Assembly: GCF_008369935.1 (NCBI RefSeq)
Contig: NZ_VTUZ01000005.1
Location: 248,001-312,000, forward strand
Origin: Paraburkholderia panacisoli
Lineage (GTDB): Bacteria > Pseudomonadota > Gammaproteobacteria > Burkholderiales > Burkholderiaceae
Length of the DNA stretch: 64,000 nt
Reading direction: 5' to 3'
Below the pieces are notes generated by a model. The model did no database searches. It had not been told where the DNA came from and saw only the letters and a list, made by a program, of their open reading frames with translations. The position numbers were made by a program, and so were the translations under genes. Below are positions 9,024 through 18,217 of this stretch, piece after piece (within the stretch, counting starts at the first letter, position 1; each line of letters opens with the position of its first letter).

Positions 9024-9563
9024 TCAATCGGAGTCTTTCGGCGTGATCGTGTACCTCAGCATTCTTTCGCGCGACGCCGCGAGCAGGCGCGTCATCGCGG
9101 CGGACGCGGCTTCCGGTTCGCGTGCGACGATCCGGCAACACACGTCGTCGTGCAATTCGATGTCTTCGCTGGGCCGCGCGGCCTGGCGCAGCGGAATCTC
9201 CGAGGAGACGCGCAGCGCCGCCTTGATCGCGCTGCCGATCGTGATGAACGTGCCGTTCGGCGACATCGCGATGATCGCCATGTGAAACCCCAGCACCGCT
9301 TCGCCCACCGCGCGCACATCCGACTGCGCCGCGGGAGACGCATACGCATTCGCCAGTTCGCGATAGCGGCGCTCGATCAACTGCAGGTCTTCGTCGCCGT
9401 CATGCCGCGCCGCCAGAAAACAGGCGCGGGGCTCGAAGCACAGGCGCACTTCGAAGATGTCCTCGACGATCTTCGAATCGAACTGCGCGTTGAGCCTCCA
9501 CGCGAGCACGTCGCGGTCGGGCAGATTCCAGTCGGAGAACGGCAGCACGCGTGTGCCGATCAC
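9024..9563 (-). pseudogene. GntR/FadR-family regulator lacking its DNA-binding domain
   Basis: The readable frame (179 aa from a GTG) starts at the hinge motif VIGTRVLPFSDWNLPDRDVLAWRL, which in intact FadR-type regulators follows about 70 residues of winged helix. After it comes a complete FCD effector domain (FEVRLCFEPRACFLAARH; FHMAIIAMSPNG; ELHDDVCCRIVAREPEAASAAM). The frame stays open upstream of 9563 but reads low-complexity sequence with no helix-turn-helix, and there is no good start. The upstream bases (9600-9720) are distinctly AT-richer, as though the 5' half has been replaced. It lies beside a sugar-acid dehydratase, a usual partner of this regulator class. It is most likely a degraded gene; a short FCD-only ligand-binding protein cannot be excluded. 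Confidence 0.75.
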
Positions 9564-9730
9564 TTCAATCAGGCGCTTGCCGGTGAGTTGCTTGTGTGTG
9601 AAGGAAAAATCTCCGCTCTGCCCCAGCCCATCAAAATTAAAACTTACGCAAAAGCATCTTTTATTCTTTCTCTTTGCAATACTCCATTGCGGCTTCTTTC
9701 CTCGCTGAGTCTCGCGCTATCCAGGTAACA

Positions 9731-9757
9731 AGTTTCAGGGGAGATTGCCCTGAAACT
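9731..9757. terminator. Perfect 10-bp hairpin downstream of the dehydratase
   Basis: agtttcaggg (9731-9740) and ccctgaaact (9748-9757) enclose a 7-base loop. It lies about 155 bp past the end of the minus-strand dehydratase and upstream of the truncated regulator. On the minus strand the following bases are tgttacc, a poor T tract, so it may be a terminator or just a stable dyad. The remainder of 9564-9912 holds no gene. Confidence 0.5.
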
Positions 9758-9912
9758 TTCACCGATTCACCATCAGAATATTTGCCTTTGTGCGTGTGGA
9801 GATCATCCCCATCGCTGTAAAGGTCGTACTGTATCCACCTACGGGCGGAAGTCCATCCTGGAGCAGACTAAGTCATCTCGACAGCGTCAGCGATTGCGCG
9901 ACGCCAGTCGCC

Positions 9913-11646
9913 TCAGTGAGAATGACGCGGCACCGTAGCACCACGGCAACCGACGAGGAAATCGAGGTCGCATCCTTCATCGGCCTGCAGCACGTGATCG
10001 ACGTAAAGGCGCTGGTAGCCGCCGCCATTCGGCGGCTGTGGCGGCACGTGTTGCGCCATGCGCCGCTCCAGTTCCGCGTCGCTGATATCCAGATGCAGCG
10101 TGCCGGCGTCGCAATCGAGTTCGATCCAGTCGCCATCCTGCACCGCCGCCAACGGACCGCCCGCCGCTGCTTCCGGCGTCACGTGCAGGACGACGGTGCC
10201 GTAGGCGGTACCGCTCATGCGCGCGTCCGAAATCCGCACCATGTCCTTCACGCCCTGACGCAGCAGCTTCGGCGGCAGTCCCATGTTGCCGACTTCAGCC
10301 ATGCCCGGATAACCCTTCGGGCCGCAGTTCTTCATCACGAGCACGGAGTTGGCGTCGACATCGAGCGCTTCGTCGACGATGCGCGCCTTGTAATGCTCAA
10401 GGTTCTCGAACACCACCGCGCGTCCGCGATGCTTCAGCAGTTCGGGCGTGGCCGCCGACGGCTTGAGCACCGCGCCGCGCGGCGCGAGATTGCCGCGCAG
10501 CACACGGATGCCGCCATCGGCGACGAGCGGCTTGTCGATCTGCCGGATGACTTCGTCGTTGGTGTTCGGCGCGTCCCTGACGTTCTCCCACAACGACTTC
10601 CCGTTCACGGTCAGCGCGTCCGGGTGCGGCAGCAGGTCGGCTTCGCCGAGCCGGCGCAGCACGGCCGGCAAACCGCCTGCGTAATAGAACTCTTCCATCA
10701 GGAAACGGCCCGACGGCATCAGGTCGACGATCGTCGGCGTGTCTCGTCCGATACGCACCCAGTCGTCGAGTTCGAGTTCGACGCCGATGCGGCCCGCGAT
10801 CGCCTTCAGATGAATTACCGCATTGGTCGACCCGCCGATCGCGGCATTGGTGCGAATGGCGTTCATGAAGGCTTCACGCGTGAGGATCTTCGACAGCTTG
10901 AGGTCTTCGTGGGCCATCTCGACGATACGGATTCCTGACATATGCGCGAGCACGTAGCGGCGCGAATCGACAGCCGGAATCGCAGCATTGTGCGGCAGCG
11001 ACGTGCCGAGCGCTTCGGCCATGCAAGCCATCGTCGACGCGGTGCCCATCGTGTTGCAGGTGCCCGCCGAGCGCGACATGCCTGCCTCGGCCGACAGGAA
11101 TTGATGCAGGTTGATCTCGCCTGCCTTCAGCGATTCGTGCAGTTGCCATACGGCCGTGCCCGAGCCGATGTCCTTGCCGTCCAGTTTGCCGTTCAGCATC
11201 GGGCCGCCGGTGACGACGATCGCCGGCACGTCGCAGCTTGCCGCGCCCATCAGCAACGCGGGCGTGGTCTTGTCGCAGCCGGTGAGGAGCACGACCGCGT
11301 CGATCGGATTGCCGCGGATCGCCTCTTCGACATCCATCGCCGCGAGATTGCGCGTGAGCATCGCAGTGGGACGCAGATTCGATTCGCCGTTCGAAAACAC
11401 GGGGAATTCGACGGGGAAGCCGCCGGCTTCGTAGATGCCGCGTTTCACGTGCTCGGCGAGCTTGCGAAAGTGCGCGTTGCACGGCGTGAGCTCCGACCAG
11501 GTGTTGCAGATGCCGATGACCGGGCGACCGTCGAACTCATGGTCCGGAATGCCCTGATTCTTCATCCAGCTTCGATACATGAAGCCGTTCTTGTCAGCTG
11601 TGCCGAACCATTCAGCTGAGCGCAGTTTCCGCTTTTTTTCCGACAT
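9913..11646 (-). CDS. IlvD/Edd-family sugar-acid dehydratase (L-arabonate dehydratase type)
   Basis: The product is 577 aa. It is an iron-sulfur dehydratase of the IlvD/Edd family, which removes water from dihydroxy or sugar acids to give 2-keto-3-deoxy acids in the cytoplasm. Cluster cysteines are visible in GICNTWSELTPC, LLTGCDKTTPALLMGAAS and SAGTCNTMGTASTMAC; the C-terminal barrel has KNCGPKGYPGMAEVG and DARMSGTAYGTVVLHVTPEAAAGGP. The N-terminal LRSAEWFGTADKNGFMYRSWMKNQG is characteristic of the pentonate/hexonate dehydratases rather than the valine-isoleucine enzyme. ATG 11646 has AAGGAAA seven bases upstream. The neighbouring FCD-regulator remnant fits a sugar-acid catabolic locus. L-arabonate, D-xylonate or D-fuconate are all possible substrates. 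Confidence 0.9.
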   Translation of the reverse strand: MSEKKRKLRSAEWFGTADKNGFMYRSWMKNQGIPDHEFDGRPVIGICNTWSELTPCNAHFRKLAEHVKRGIYEAGGFPVEFPVFSNGESNLRPTAMLTRNLAAMDVEEAIRGNPIDAVVLLTGCDKTTPALLMGAASCDVPAIVVTGGPMLNGKLDGKDIGSGTAVWQLHESLKAGEINLHQFLSAEAGMSRSAGTCNTMGTASTMACMAEALGTSLPHNAAIPAVDSRRYVLAHMSGIRIVEMAHEDLKLSKILTREAFMNAIRTNAAIGGSTNAVIHLKAIAGRIGVELELDDWVRIGRDTPTIVDLMPSGRFLMEEFYYAGGLPAVLRRLGEADLLPHPDALTVNGKSLWENVRDAPNTNDEVIRQIDKPLVADGGIRVLRGNLAPRGAVLKPSAATPELLKHRGRAVVFENLEHYKARIVDEALDVDANSVLVMKNCGPKGYPGMAEVGNMGLPPKLLRQGVKDMVRISDARMSGTAYGTVVLHVTPEAAAGGPLAAVQDGDWIELDCDAGTLHLDISDAELERRMAQHVPPQPPNGGGYQRLYVDHVLQADEGCDLDFLVGCRGATVPRHSH

Positions 11647-11843
11647 GCCTATTTCCTTGATGCACATGCCGGGACACAGCACCGGCCAGTTGAACCGAAC
11701 CGGCGCGGCGCGACCGGCGATTCGACGGTTAAGCGGATGGCGACAGCGTGTTCCGCGCTCGCTCTGTCGTCGCCAGACTTTGAAATGCGGGTCACGGAAA
11801 GCTGTTGCTCAATTTATGGGAATGCTGAAGTGTACGGAGCAGG

Positions 11844-11883
11844 TTGATATCTTTCCAATTAAATTTTTGGCGGTATTGATATC
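11844..11883. promoter_or_regulatory. Two TTGATATC direct repeats upstream of the dehydratase
   Basis: TTGATATC occurs at 11844-11851 and again at 11876-11883, exactly 32 bp apart (about three helical turns), in an AT-rich stretch about 200 bp before the dehydratase start. The spacing is what one expects for two operator copies on one helix face. The protein that would bind is not known; the truncated FCD regulator's intact ancestor is one candidate. The rest of 11647-12182 shows no supported gene. Confidence 0.4.
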
Positions 11884-12182
11884 GGTTTTGGTATGAAGCC
11901 AGGGTGGGGGCCGTTGAACCCCGCTGCAGCTTGCCGGCGACTCAGGGCTTTGACGTCCGGGCGTTGCGCGAATGCGCGCAGCATGCGCGTATGCGTCTTC
12001 CTCACGTATGCGCTGGCGGTCGCCTGTTCGTTGCCGCCGGCTGTGGGAGCAGCCGAGCCTCGGAATGCAAATGAAGCGCCGCGTCGAAGTTCAGCCCACC
12101 GCCCTCGACCGACTTCGCGCGAAGCTTTCACGGATAATGGCGTTCATTCTCGCCCAGGCGTCCGCTCGTCACGGAGGTCGTT

Positions 12183-13103
12183 ATGCATCTCGCCGGCACC
12201 ATCCTTCCGATCTTCGCGATCATCCTGGCGGGGTGGCTTGCCGGCGTCTCCGGATACATATCGCGGGAATTGGCCGCGCCGCTGATGCGCTTCGCCTATT
12301 ACGTCGCGATGCCAGCGTTAGTGTTTCTGACGATCGCGGACGAGACGCTTCACTCGCTTCTCGACTGGCGCTTCGTTGCCGCGTTCGGCGGCGGTTCGAT
12401 GCTCTGCTTTGCGGCCGTGATGATATTCGAGCGCATCGCGCGCGGAGCCAGCGTGCGAAAGAGCGCGATGCTCGCCGCCGCTGTTTCGATGACCAACACC
12501 GGTTTCGTCGCACTGCCGATACTGAAGAGCCTGCTCGGCGGACCCGGTGTGCTCGCGGCGGCCATTGCGACGGTATTCGTCGGCGCAATCATCTTTCCGG
12601 TGCTGGTCGTGCTCCTCGAAATCGATCGGCCCGACACCTCGCGCAGCTTACGCGGGGCGGCACTGATCCGGCAGATCGCGACCAACCCCGTTATCCTTGC
12701 GACAATTTGCGGAGTGACCTGGTCGATCGTCGGCGTGACGTTGCCGGGACCGGTGAAGTCGCTTCTCACGATTCTGGGCGAAGCGTTGACTCCTTGTGCG
12801 CTTTTCTCGATCGGGCTTGATCTGACGCTGAGCGAACGGCACCAACGCCTGAGGCTCTATGCGTTACTGACCGCGCTCAAGCTGGCAATCGTGCCGCTCG
12901 TGGTGTACCTGCTATGCCTGGCGACGGCGCTCGATCGCACGGCAACCGTCGCCGCGGTGGTGTGCGCCGCCGTGCCGACCGCGAAGAGCGCATACGTGCT
13001 CGCAGTTGAATACGACGTCGAAAAAGCGGTCGTGAGCGGCGTCATCTCGATGACCACACTGTTCTCAGTCGTCACGCTGCTCGCCTGGCTGCACATTTTC
13101 TAG
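12183..13103 (+). CDS. AEC-family (auxin efflux carrier-like) transporter
   Basis: The product is 306 aa with about ten hydrophobic segments in two inverted halves. The first begins MHLAGTILPIFAIILAGWLAG, followed by ELAAPLMRFAYYVAMPALVFLTIA, and the second has PCALFSIGLDLTL and VVCAAVPTAKSAYVLAVEYDVE, the latter being the well conserved AEC motif (P.a..ay.lA..yg). Members export or take up dicarboxylates such as malate or malonate across the inner membrane. A GGAGG site precedes the start by 7 bases. It converges on the next MFS gene, with only 25 bp between stops. No regulator or enzyme is clearly paired with it. Confidence 0.88.
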   Translation: MHLAGTILPIFAIILAGWLAGVSGYISRELAAPLMRFAYYVAMPALVFLTIADETLHSLLDWRFVAAFGGGSMLCFAAVMIFERIARGASVRKSAMLAAAVSMTNTGFVALPILKSLLGGPGVLAAAIATVFVGAIIFPVLVVLLEIDRPDTSRSLRGAALIRQIATNPVILATICGVTWSIVGVTLPGPVKSLLTILGEALTPCALFSIGLDLTLSERHQRLRLYALLTALKLAIVPLVVYLLCLATALDRTATVAAVVCAAVPTAKSAYVLAVEYDVEKAVVSGVISMTTLFSVVTLLAWLHIF

Positions 13104-13128
13104 CGGTCTCTCCCCCGCGATGTCTGTG

Positions 13129-14574
13129 TCATCGCGCGGTTGCAGACGTTCTCTGCCATGACTCGCCAGCCTCTTGAACGCTGCCTTCCTCAAGCGAAAG
13201 GTCACGCGTCTCGTGGCCCCACAACCACCATAGCGCGGCTGCAAGCGGTCCAGGTATCGCCAGAACCAGCAGCCCGACGAGCGCCGCGGACGGCGTACCC
13301 GACGCCGCATACATCCTGGTCAGCATCAGCGGCGCAATCACCGCGCCCAGCCGGCCGATGGCGACGGAGACCCCCAGCCCGCTCGCGCGGATCCGCGTGG
13401 GCAGGATTTCCGACGACACCACGTAGCCCGAGATATACGCCCAGGTCACGCCAAACTGGATCAGGCAGTAGCCCAGCACCATGCCCGCCAGCGTGTGCAT
13501 CGCGTAAATCACAATGATCGCAAGCGTTGTGAACGTATAGCCGAAGAATAGCGACGGGCGTCGGCCCCATGCTTGCACCAGTACCGCGGCGGCAATGCCT
13601 CCCAGCAGCGCGGCGGCATTCCCGTAAAGGTAGTAGAGCGGCATATCCGCGGCCGGCACTTTCATGTACGGAAGAATCACGAGCGCCATCAGCGTAAGCA
13701 CGCCATACACGATCGCCGCCTGCGAGAAATTCAGCGCGCTCGCGAGACCGCAGCGCAGACGGTACGCGCCGAAAAGCTCGCGCGCGTTACGCCAGAAGGT
13801 CGGACGCGCAGTCACGATGCCCGTGCCCGCATAACGGCGCGCGGCCGCATCGCACACGGACCGCGGGCTGCCGGCGCGCTGTGCACTGCAGGCGATCGCC
13901 TCGACGATGGCCTCCGCCTCGTCCACGCGGCCCTGCTGCAACAGCCAGCGCGGCGACTCGGGAATCACCCGGCGAATCCAGAAGAACAACAATGCCATCG
14001 TCGTGCCGAAGCCGAAACCCACGCGCCACGACAAGTCGGGGCGCAGGTGGTTCAGCACGAAGTATGAAACCGCCGCGGAAAGAAGCGCCCCCACCGGAAA
14101 GCCTGCGAGAATCAGCGAATCTGTCTTGCCGCGCTGGCGCATCGGCATGAACTCGCCCATCGTTGCGGTCACGGCTGAATATTCGCCGCCAACCGCGAGC
14201 GCGGTCATCGCGCGAAAGAACAGGAACGAGTCGTAGTTCCACGAGACGACTGTGGCCACGCTGAAGAGCGCGTACCACAGCAAGGTCGCGAGAAACAGTT
14301 TTTTGCGGCCGAAACGATCGGCCAGGTAGCCAAAGGCGATCGCGCCAACCAGCGTGCCGAATACCCAGACGCTCACGGCGAGTGAGCCTTCCGCTGCGCT
14401 CAGATGCCACTGTGCTTTCAGCACGCCGAACACGCTGCCGATGATGTTGGTTTCGAACGAGTCGAGTGCCCACCCCACCCCGAGCGCGATCAGCATCAGC
14501 GTGTGAAAGCGCGTCCACGGCATATTGTCGAGCCGTGTGAGAGCATCTGTTTTGATGGTAACTTGCGGGGTCAT
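13129..14574 (-). CDS. MFS transporter (possible phosphonate-linked carrier)
   Basis: The product is 481 aa with 12 predicted membrane segments. It has the sugar-porter/AAHS-like signature between helices 2 and 3 (GYLADRFGRKKLFLATLLWY), RAMTALAVGGEYSAVTATMGEFMP on helix 4-5, and PESPRWLLQQGR at the central loop. ATG 14574 has an AGGA site about eight bases upstream. It lies 97 bp downstream of phnX in the same direction and may be cotranscribed, which would make it a candidate importer for 2-aminoethylphosphonate or a related compound. That role is inference from position only. A short hairpin overlapping its stop (13116-13136) may help separate it from the convergent AEC gene. Confidence 0.88.
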   Translation of the reverse strand: MTPQVTIKTDALTRLDNMPWTRFHTLMLIALGVGWALDSFETNIIGSVFGVLKAQWHLSAAEGSLAVSVWVFGTLVGAIAFGYLADRFGRKKLFLATLLWYALFSVATVVSWNYDSFLFFRAMTALAVGGEYSAVTATMGEFMPMRQRGKTDSLILAGFPVGALLSAAVSYFVLNHLRPDLSWRVGFGFGTTMALLFFWIRRVIPESPRWLLQQGRVDEAEAIVEAIACSAQRAGSPRSVCDAAARRYAGTGIVTARPTFWRNARELFGAYRLRCGLASALNFSQAAIVYGVLTLMALVILPYMKVPAADMPLYYLYGNAAALLGGIAAAVLVQAWGRRPSLFFGYTFTTLAIIVIYAMHTLAGMVLGYCLIQFGVTWAYISGYVVSSEILPTRIRASGLGVSVAIGRLGAVIAPLMLTRMYAASGTPSAALVGLLVLAIPGPLAAALWWLWGHETRDLSLEEGSVQEAGESWQRTSATAR

Positions 14575-14671
14575 ACAGGATTCCTGATTACCAGTGATCG
14601 ATGACAGCAGGCAAGGATTGCCCGAAGTCGAAACGTAACAAATCCGCAGTCGATTGCGCGCCGCCTGGCGC

Positions 14672-15562
14672 TCACGAAGCTGTTCCCTGTGGAACGTTTT
14701 CGGGGCAGGCGGAAGCAGCGAGGTGTGCTTCGATCGCTTCGATCACCGGCAACAAGTCGGCGATGCTGTCTATCACGAAGTGTGCGCCGACACGCGCGAG
14801 CCGCTCACGTGCCGGTTCGACAAGGGCGGCACGCTGCGCGTCGTCGAGGTCGAGCCACGCGTCGAGCGGCAGGCCCACTTCGTTTCCGCTCGCGGCAATG
14901 CCCACGGTCCACATGCCGGCAGCGAGGCCCGCCTGCAAGCCGGTCGGACTGTCGTCGATTACCACGCAACTGCGCACGTCCGGCACACCCAGTGCCAACG
15001 CGTTCGCAAGGCACATATCAGGCCACGGACGGCCGCGCGCAACATCGCTGACGGTGCAGCAGTGATCGGGCCGATAGCCCAGACTTGCCGCGACGGGCGC
15101 GAGATTGGCCATCACTTCGCGTGGATAGCCGGTCGTACTGCCAATGCGGATACCACGCGAGCGTAGCGCCGCAATCGTTTCCAGCGCACCTGGAATCAGA
15201 GCGCTGTGCCGCGTGACGTTGAGTTCGTCCTCGCGCAGAAAGTCGGAGTACAGCGTGTCGATATCGTGCTCGTTTGGCGCCCGGCCGCGCGCGGTCTGAA
15301 AGCGCGAGCGCACCGCGGGGTTCTGCAGGATCAGCGCGACGTGCTCGCGCTTCGCGGCGCCCATCGGTGCGCGCGCTTCCGCTTCGGAGATCGGTACACC
15401 GGCGTCTTCGAATACCTGACGAAACGACACGACCGGCGCGATGCTACCGAAATCGAGGACGGTGCCGGCCCAGTCGAAGATCGCCGCAGTGACAGGACCG
15501 CTGTATGCGCGGTGATGAGAACGCAGACCATCTGCGCAAGGCTTACCGATTAGCTGCTTCAT
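14672..15562 (-). CDS. phnX: Phosphonoacetaldehyde hydrolase (phosphonatase)
   Basis: The product is 296 aa. It is a HAD-superfamily enzyme that cleaves the C-P bond of phosphonoacetaldehyde to acetaldehyde and phosphate in the cytoplasm. The diagnostic FDWAGTVLDFGS motif holds the nucleophile Asp30; MGAAKREHV carries the cap-domain lysine that forms the Schiff base with substrate; GSTTGYPREVM, RPWPDMCLANALALGV and CVVIDDSPTGLQAGLAAGMWTVG complete the HAD motifs. It needs the aldehyde made by PhnW, whose gene is about 9 kb to the right. A LysR gene is divergent from it, and an MFS gene follows in the same direction. The first 20 residues are longer than in many homologues, and no strong ribosome site precedes ATG 15562. 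Confidence 0.94.
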   Translation of the reverse strand: MKQLIGKPCADGLRSHHRAYSGPVTAAIFDWAGTVLDFGSIAPVVSFRQVFEDAGVPISEAEARAPMGAAKREHVALILQNPAVRSRFQTARGRAPNEHDIDTLYSDFLREDELNVTRHSALIPGALETIAALRSRGIRIGSTTGYPREVMANLAPVAASLGYRPDHCCTVSDVARGRPWPDMCLANALALGVPDVRSCVVIDDSPTGLQAGLAAGMWTVGIAASGNEVGLPLDAWLDLDDAQRAALVEPARERLARVGAHFVIDSIADLLPVIEAIEAHLAASACPENVPQGTAS

Positions 15563-15687
15563 GCTCGTATAGAGAAAATGACAAGGAGGTGCGAACCGTA
15601 GAATAAATTTGACAGGTGACGCGGCTATGATGGAAATACCCGTTGATACCCAATGGTTCTAACGAAATCTTCGATGGATGAACCATC

Positions 15688-16593
15688 ATGACCTTGACGC
15701 AAATTCGCGCATTCATCGCGGTGGTTCAGCATGGCGGCTTCACGGCCGCCGCCCGTGCGCTCTCCACCAGCCAAACCACGATCACGTCGCAGATCCAGGC
15801 GCTCGAGCAGGAACATGGAGTGGAACTCTTCTACCGGCGCGGCCGGCGCATCGAGCTCTCTGCGATTGGGCTAGGCTTTCTTCCGTTGGCGCGGCAAATC
15901 AGCGCACTGGAAACCGACGCCTCTTCGTTACTGCGCGATAGCTGCGCACTGCGGCACGGCTCGCTGAAGATTGGCGCGGTCGGTCCGTTTCATGTGACCG
16001 AGATGATCGAGGCCTATCACGTGATGCATCCACAGATCCGGGTCTCGGTGACGCTTGGCAATTCGGAGATCGTGCTGCGCGCTCTGGACCAGTACGCTTG
16101 CGACGTAGGCGTGATTGCGAGGTCGTTCGCGGACGAGCGGTATGCGATGCGGCCGTACGCGAGCTATCCGGTGATTGCGTTTGTCCATGCGAGTCATCCG
16201 TTCGCGCGACGCGGTTCGATCACGCTGCCCGAACTGGCTGACGAGCCGTTGCTGATGCGCGAGCCCGGATCTACGACGCGTAAGGCGCTGGAGGATGCAC
16301 TGCACGAAATCGGCGCACGCCCGCGCGTGGCGATGGAGATAGGCAGCCGCGAGGCGTTGCGCGAAGCCGTGGCACGTGGACTCGGAGTGGGTACGGTGTC
16401 GAAATCGGAATATGTGCCGGACGAGCGTCTGAGGGCGGTGAGAATAGACGGCGACCCTGTGACGACGCATATCCACGTGTGCTGTCTTCGCGAGCGGCGC
16501 GAGAGTCGATTGGTCGCATCATTTTTTGAGGCCGTGTCGGCGCTTGGCCAACTAGCCTTGAGCGCCCGACCAATGCAGATTCCTTCCATGTAG
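15688..16593 (+). CDS. LysR-family regulator divergent from phnX
   Basis: The product is 301 aa. The helix-turn-helix reads MTLTQIRAFIAVVQHGGFTAAARALSTSQTTITSQIQALE, with the wing ELFYRRGRRIELSAIGLGFLP, followed by a full effector domain (LKIGAVGPFHVTEMIEAYH). LysR proteins of this pattern are found next to 2-aminoethylphosphonate degradation genes in proteobacteria. The shared 125-bp intergenic region with phnX is the standard arrangement for a LysR activator and its target, so control of phnX and the downstream MFS gene is likely but not shown. After the stop, 16594-16716 holds nothing recognisable. Confidence 0.9.
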   Translation: MTLTQIRAFIAVVQHGGFTAAARALSTSQTTITSQIQALEQEHGVELFYRRGRRIELSAIGLGFLPLARQISALETDASSLLRDSCALRHGSLKIGAVGPFHVTEMIEAYHVMHPQIRVSVTLGNSEIVLRALDQYACDVGVIARSFADERYAMRPYASYPVIAFVHASHPFARRGSITLPELADEPLLMREPGSTTRKALEDALHEIGARPRVAMEIGSREALREAVARGLGVGTVSKSEYVPDERLRAVRIDGDPVTTHIHVCCLRERRESRLVASFFEAVSALGQLALSARPMQIPSM

Positions 16594-16716
16594 CTAATGG
16601 CGATTCGCCAATCCGCGCAAAGAACTCATGTATTTGCTTCGCCCTCGACAGGTGTAGTGGTCTACTTTCTGGCGCACGCGTTAGACGCCTGCGCCGCTCA
16701 ACAGCGCGACGCCCGG

Positions 16717-18099
16717 TCATGACGATCCGCTACTGCGCCTCGCTGCTTCGATTGCAGGCGAGCGAACCGATAGCACGGGCCGCCTGTTGCCCTGCCAGAC
16801 CCGCCTGACGATCGCAGGGCTGAGCAGCGACGACGGCGGCATCATCAGGTTTACAACCTTCAGAAACGCGGTCGACAGCGTGCTGTCGCGCGTCGCGGCG
16901 ACGTGAAGCTTGCCAATGTACCAGTTGATGAAACGCAGCATCGGCGGGCGCGCGCCCTTGACTTGTGGATGGCGGAGGTCGTTGCCAACCGCGATGTCCC
17001 ACGGAATATCGACGATCTTCGCGGCCGCCCTGAAGAAGCGACGTGCAAGATCGTTCGAACCCGCGCGCAGGCACCGCTGCAGCGTCAGCGCTTCCTCTGC
17101 CGCGACCGTCATGCCCTGCCCGTAGACAGGATTGAAGCTGCAGATGGCGTCGCCGAAAACGAGGTAATTGCCGGGGAAGCGTGCGAGCTTCTCATACCGC
17201 CGGCGCAGGTTGGACACGTAGCGGTAGCGCCTGTAATCGGTTAGCGGCTCCGCTCTTGCGACAACGTCGTGAATCTCCATGGTCGGCAGCGTCGCCAGAT
17301 ACGCGAGAAAGCCCTGGTCGTTGTCGGGTGCGTCGTCGCCAAGAAAACCGCCGGTACTGACGATCCAGCTGTCGTTTTCCTGCGCGAGCATGACGCCGTT
17401 GCGCCAGTTCGGCGCACTACCTGCGACAACGATACCCTGCTTACCATCGAGATCAGTCGGACGACGTCGATAGGTACGGGTCATATAGCAGATGCCGATC
17501 TCGACCTTCTCATCGGCGGGAGGTGGGTAGCCGAGTTCGCCGAGCCACGCCGCGCTGGATGAGCCACGGCCAGTCGCATCAACGACAAGGTCCGCGTTGA
17601 TGATCTCTTCCTGCTTGCCCTCGACACATGTGCGTACACCGGTCACGCTCCTGCGACCGGGGTCGGTCGCAAGACCTTGCACCGCGCAACTTTCCATGAC
17701 GCGCACGTTCGGCAACCTCACGAGCCTTCGGCGTAGATGGCCCTCAAGCACAGGACGGCTCGCAAGCAGACCGCTCAGGTCGCTCGCGCCGTTAGCAAGC
17801 CTGACGTTGCGACCTATCCAGATCACATCGTTGGCTACATCACCGATCAAGCCACCGCTTTGCGCGACGACCTCGTTGTTATATCCGGGGAAGAATTCCT
17901 CGAGCACCGCGCTGCCGCGCGCAAGGAGCCCATGGGTATGACGACCCTGTGGCACGCCCTTGCGCGGTGTGTCCGCTGCCGGAAACGCATCGCGTTCGAG
18001 CACGGTGACGATGGTATAGAAATCCGACAATACGCGGGCAGCCAGCAGCCCGCTCACGCTGGCGCCGATTACGATCGCATGCTCACCCAGGTTCTTCAT
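16717..18099 (-). CDS. FAD-dependent monooxygenase-like oxidoreductase
   Basis: The product is 460 aa. The N-terminal Rossmann motif HAIVIGASVSGLLAARVLSDF followed by VTVLERD binds FAD ADP; later come DLVVDATGRGSS and FPGNYLVFGDAICSFNPVYGQGMTVAAEEA, the GD motif that binds flavin and NAD(P)H in UbiH/PHBH-type hydroxylases. It is about 60 residues longer than a minimal hydroxylase at its C-terminus. ATG 18099 is fixed by GGAGGA a few bases upstream. It is divergent from a SARP-hydrolase fusion with 118 bp between starts; the two may be regulator and target. The substrate is unknown. Halogenase-type motifs were not seen. Confidence 0.85.
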   Translation of the reverse strand: MKNLGEHAIVIGASVSGLLAARVLSDFYTIVTVLERDAFPAADTPRKGVPQGRHTHGLLARGSAVLEEFFPGYNNEVVAQSGGLIGDVANDVIWIGRNVRLANGASDLSGLLASRPVLEGHLRRRLVRLPNVRVMESCAVQGLATDPGRRSVTGVRTCVEGKQEEIINADLVVDATGRGSSSAAWLGELGYPPPADEKVEIGICYMTRTYRRRPTDLDGKQGIVVAGSAPNWRNGVMLAQENDSWIVSTGGFLGDDAPDNDQGFLAYLATLPTMEIHDVVARAEPLTDYRRYRYVSNLRRRYEKLARFPGNYLVFGDAICSFNPVYGQGMTVAAEEALTLQRCLRAGSNDLARRFFRAAAKIVDIPWDIAVGNDLRHPQVKGARPPMLRFINWYIGKLHVAATRDSTLSTAFLKVVNLMMPPSSLLSPAIVRRVWQGNRRPVLSVRSPAIEAARRSSGSS

Positions 18100-18217
18100 G
18101 GCAATCCTCCAGTTCGATCGGTCGCAACGAGTGCAGCGACCATCATCTGCAGGGAATGGTAGGATTGCCTCGTCCCCTGAGCGTCCCCCGGACGCCGTCA
18201 TTGAGGGTCGCCTCGCC

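Noticed and set aside
13116..13136. Hairpin cgcgatg...catcgcg as terminator between the AEC and MFS genes
   Set aside because: It overlaps the MFS stop codon and has no T tract; too weak to list as a separate terminator.
15609..15631. TTGACA and TATGAT as promoter of the LysR gene near phnX
   Set aside because: The spacing is only 11 bp, far from the 16-18 bp needed.
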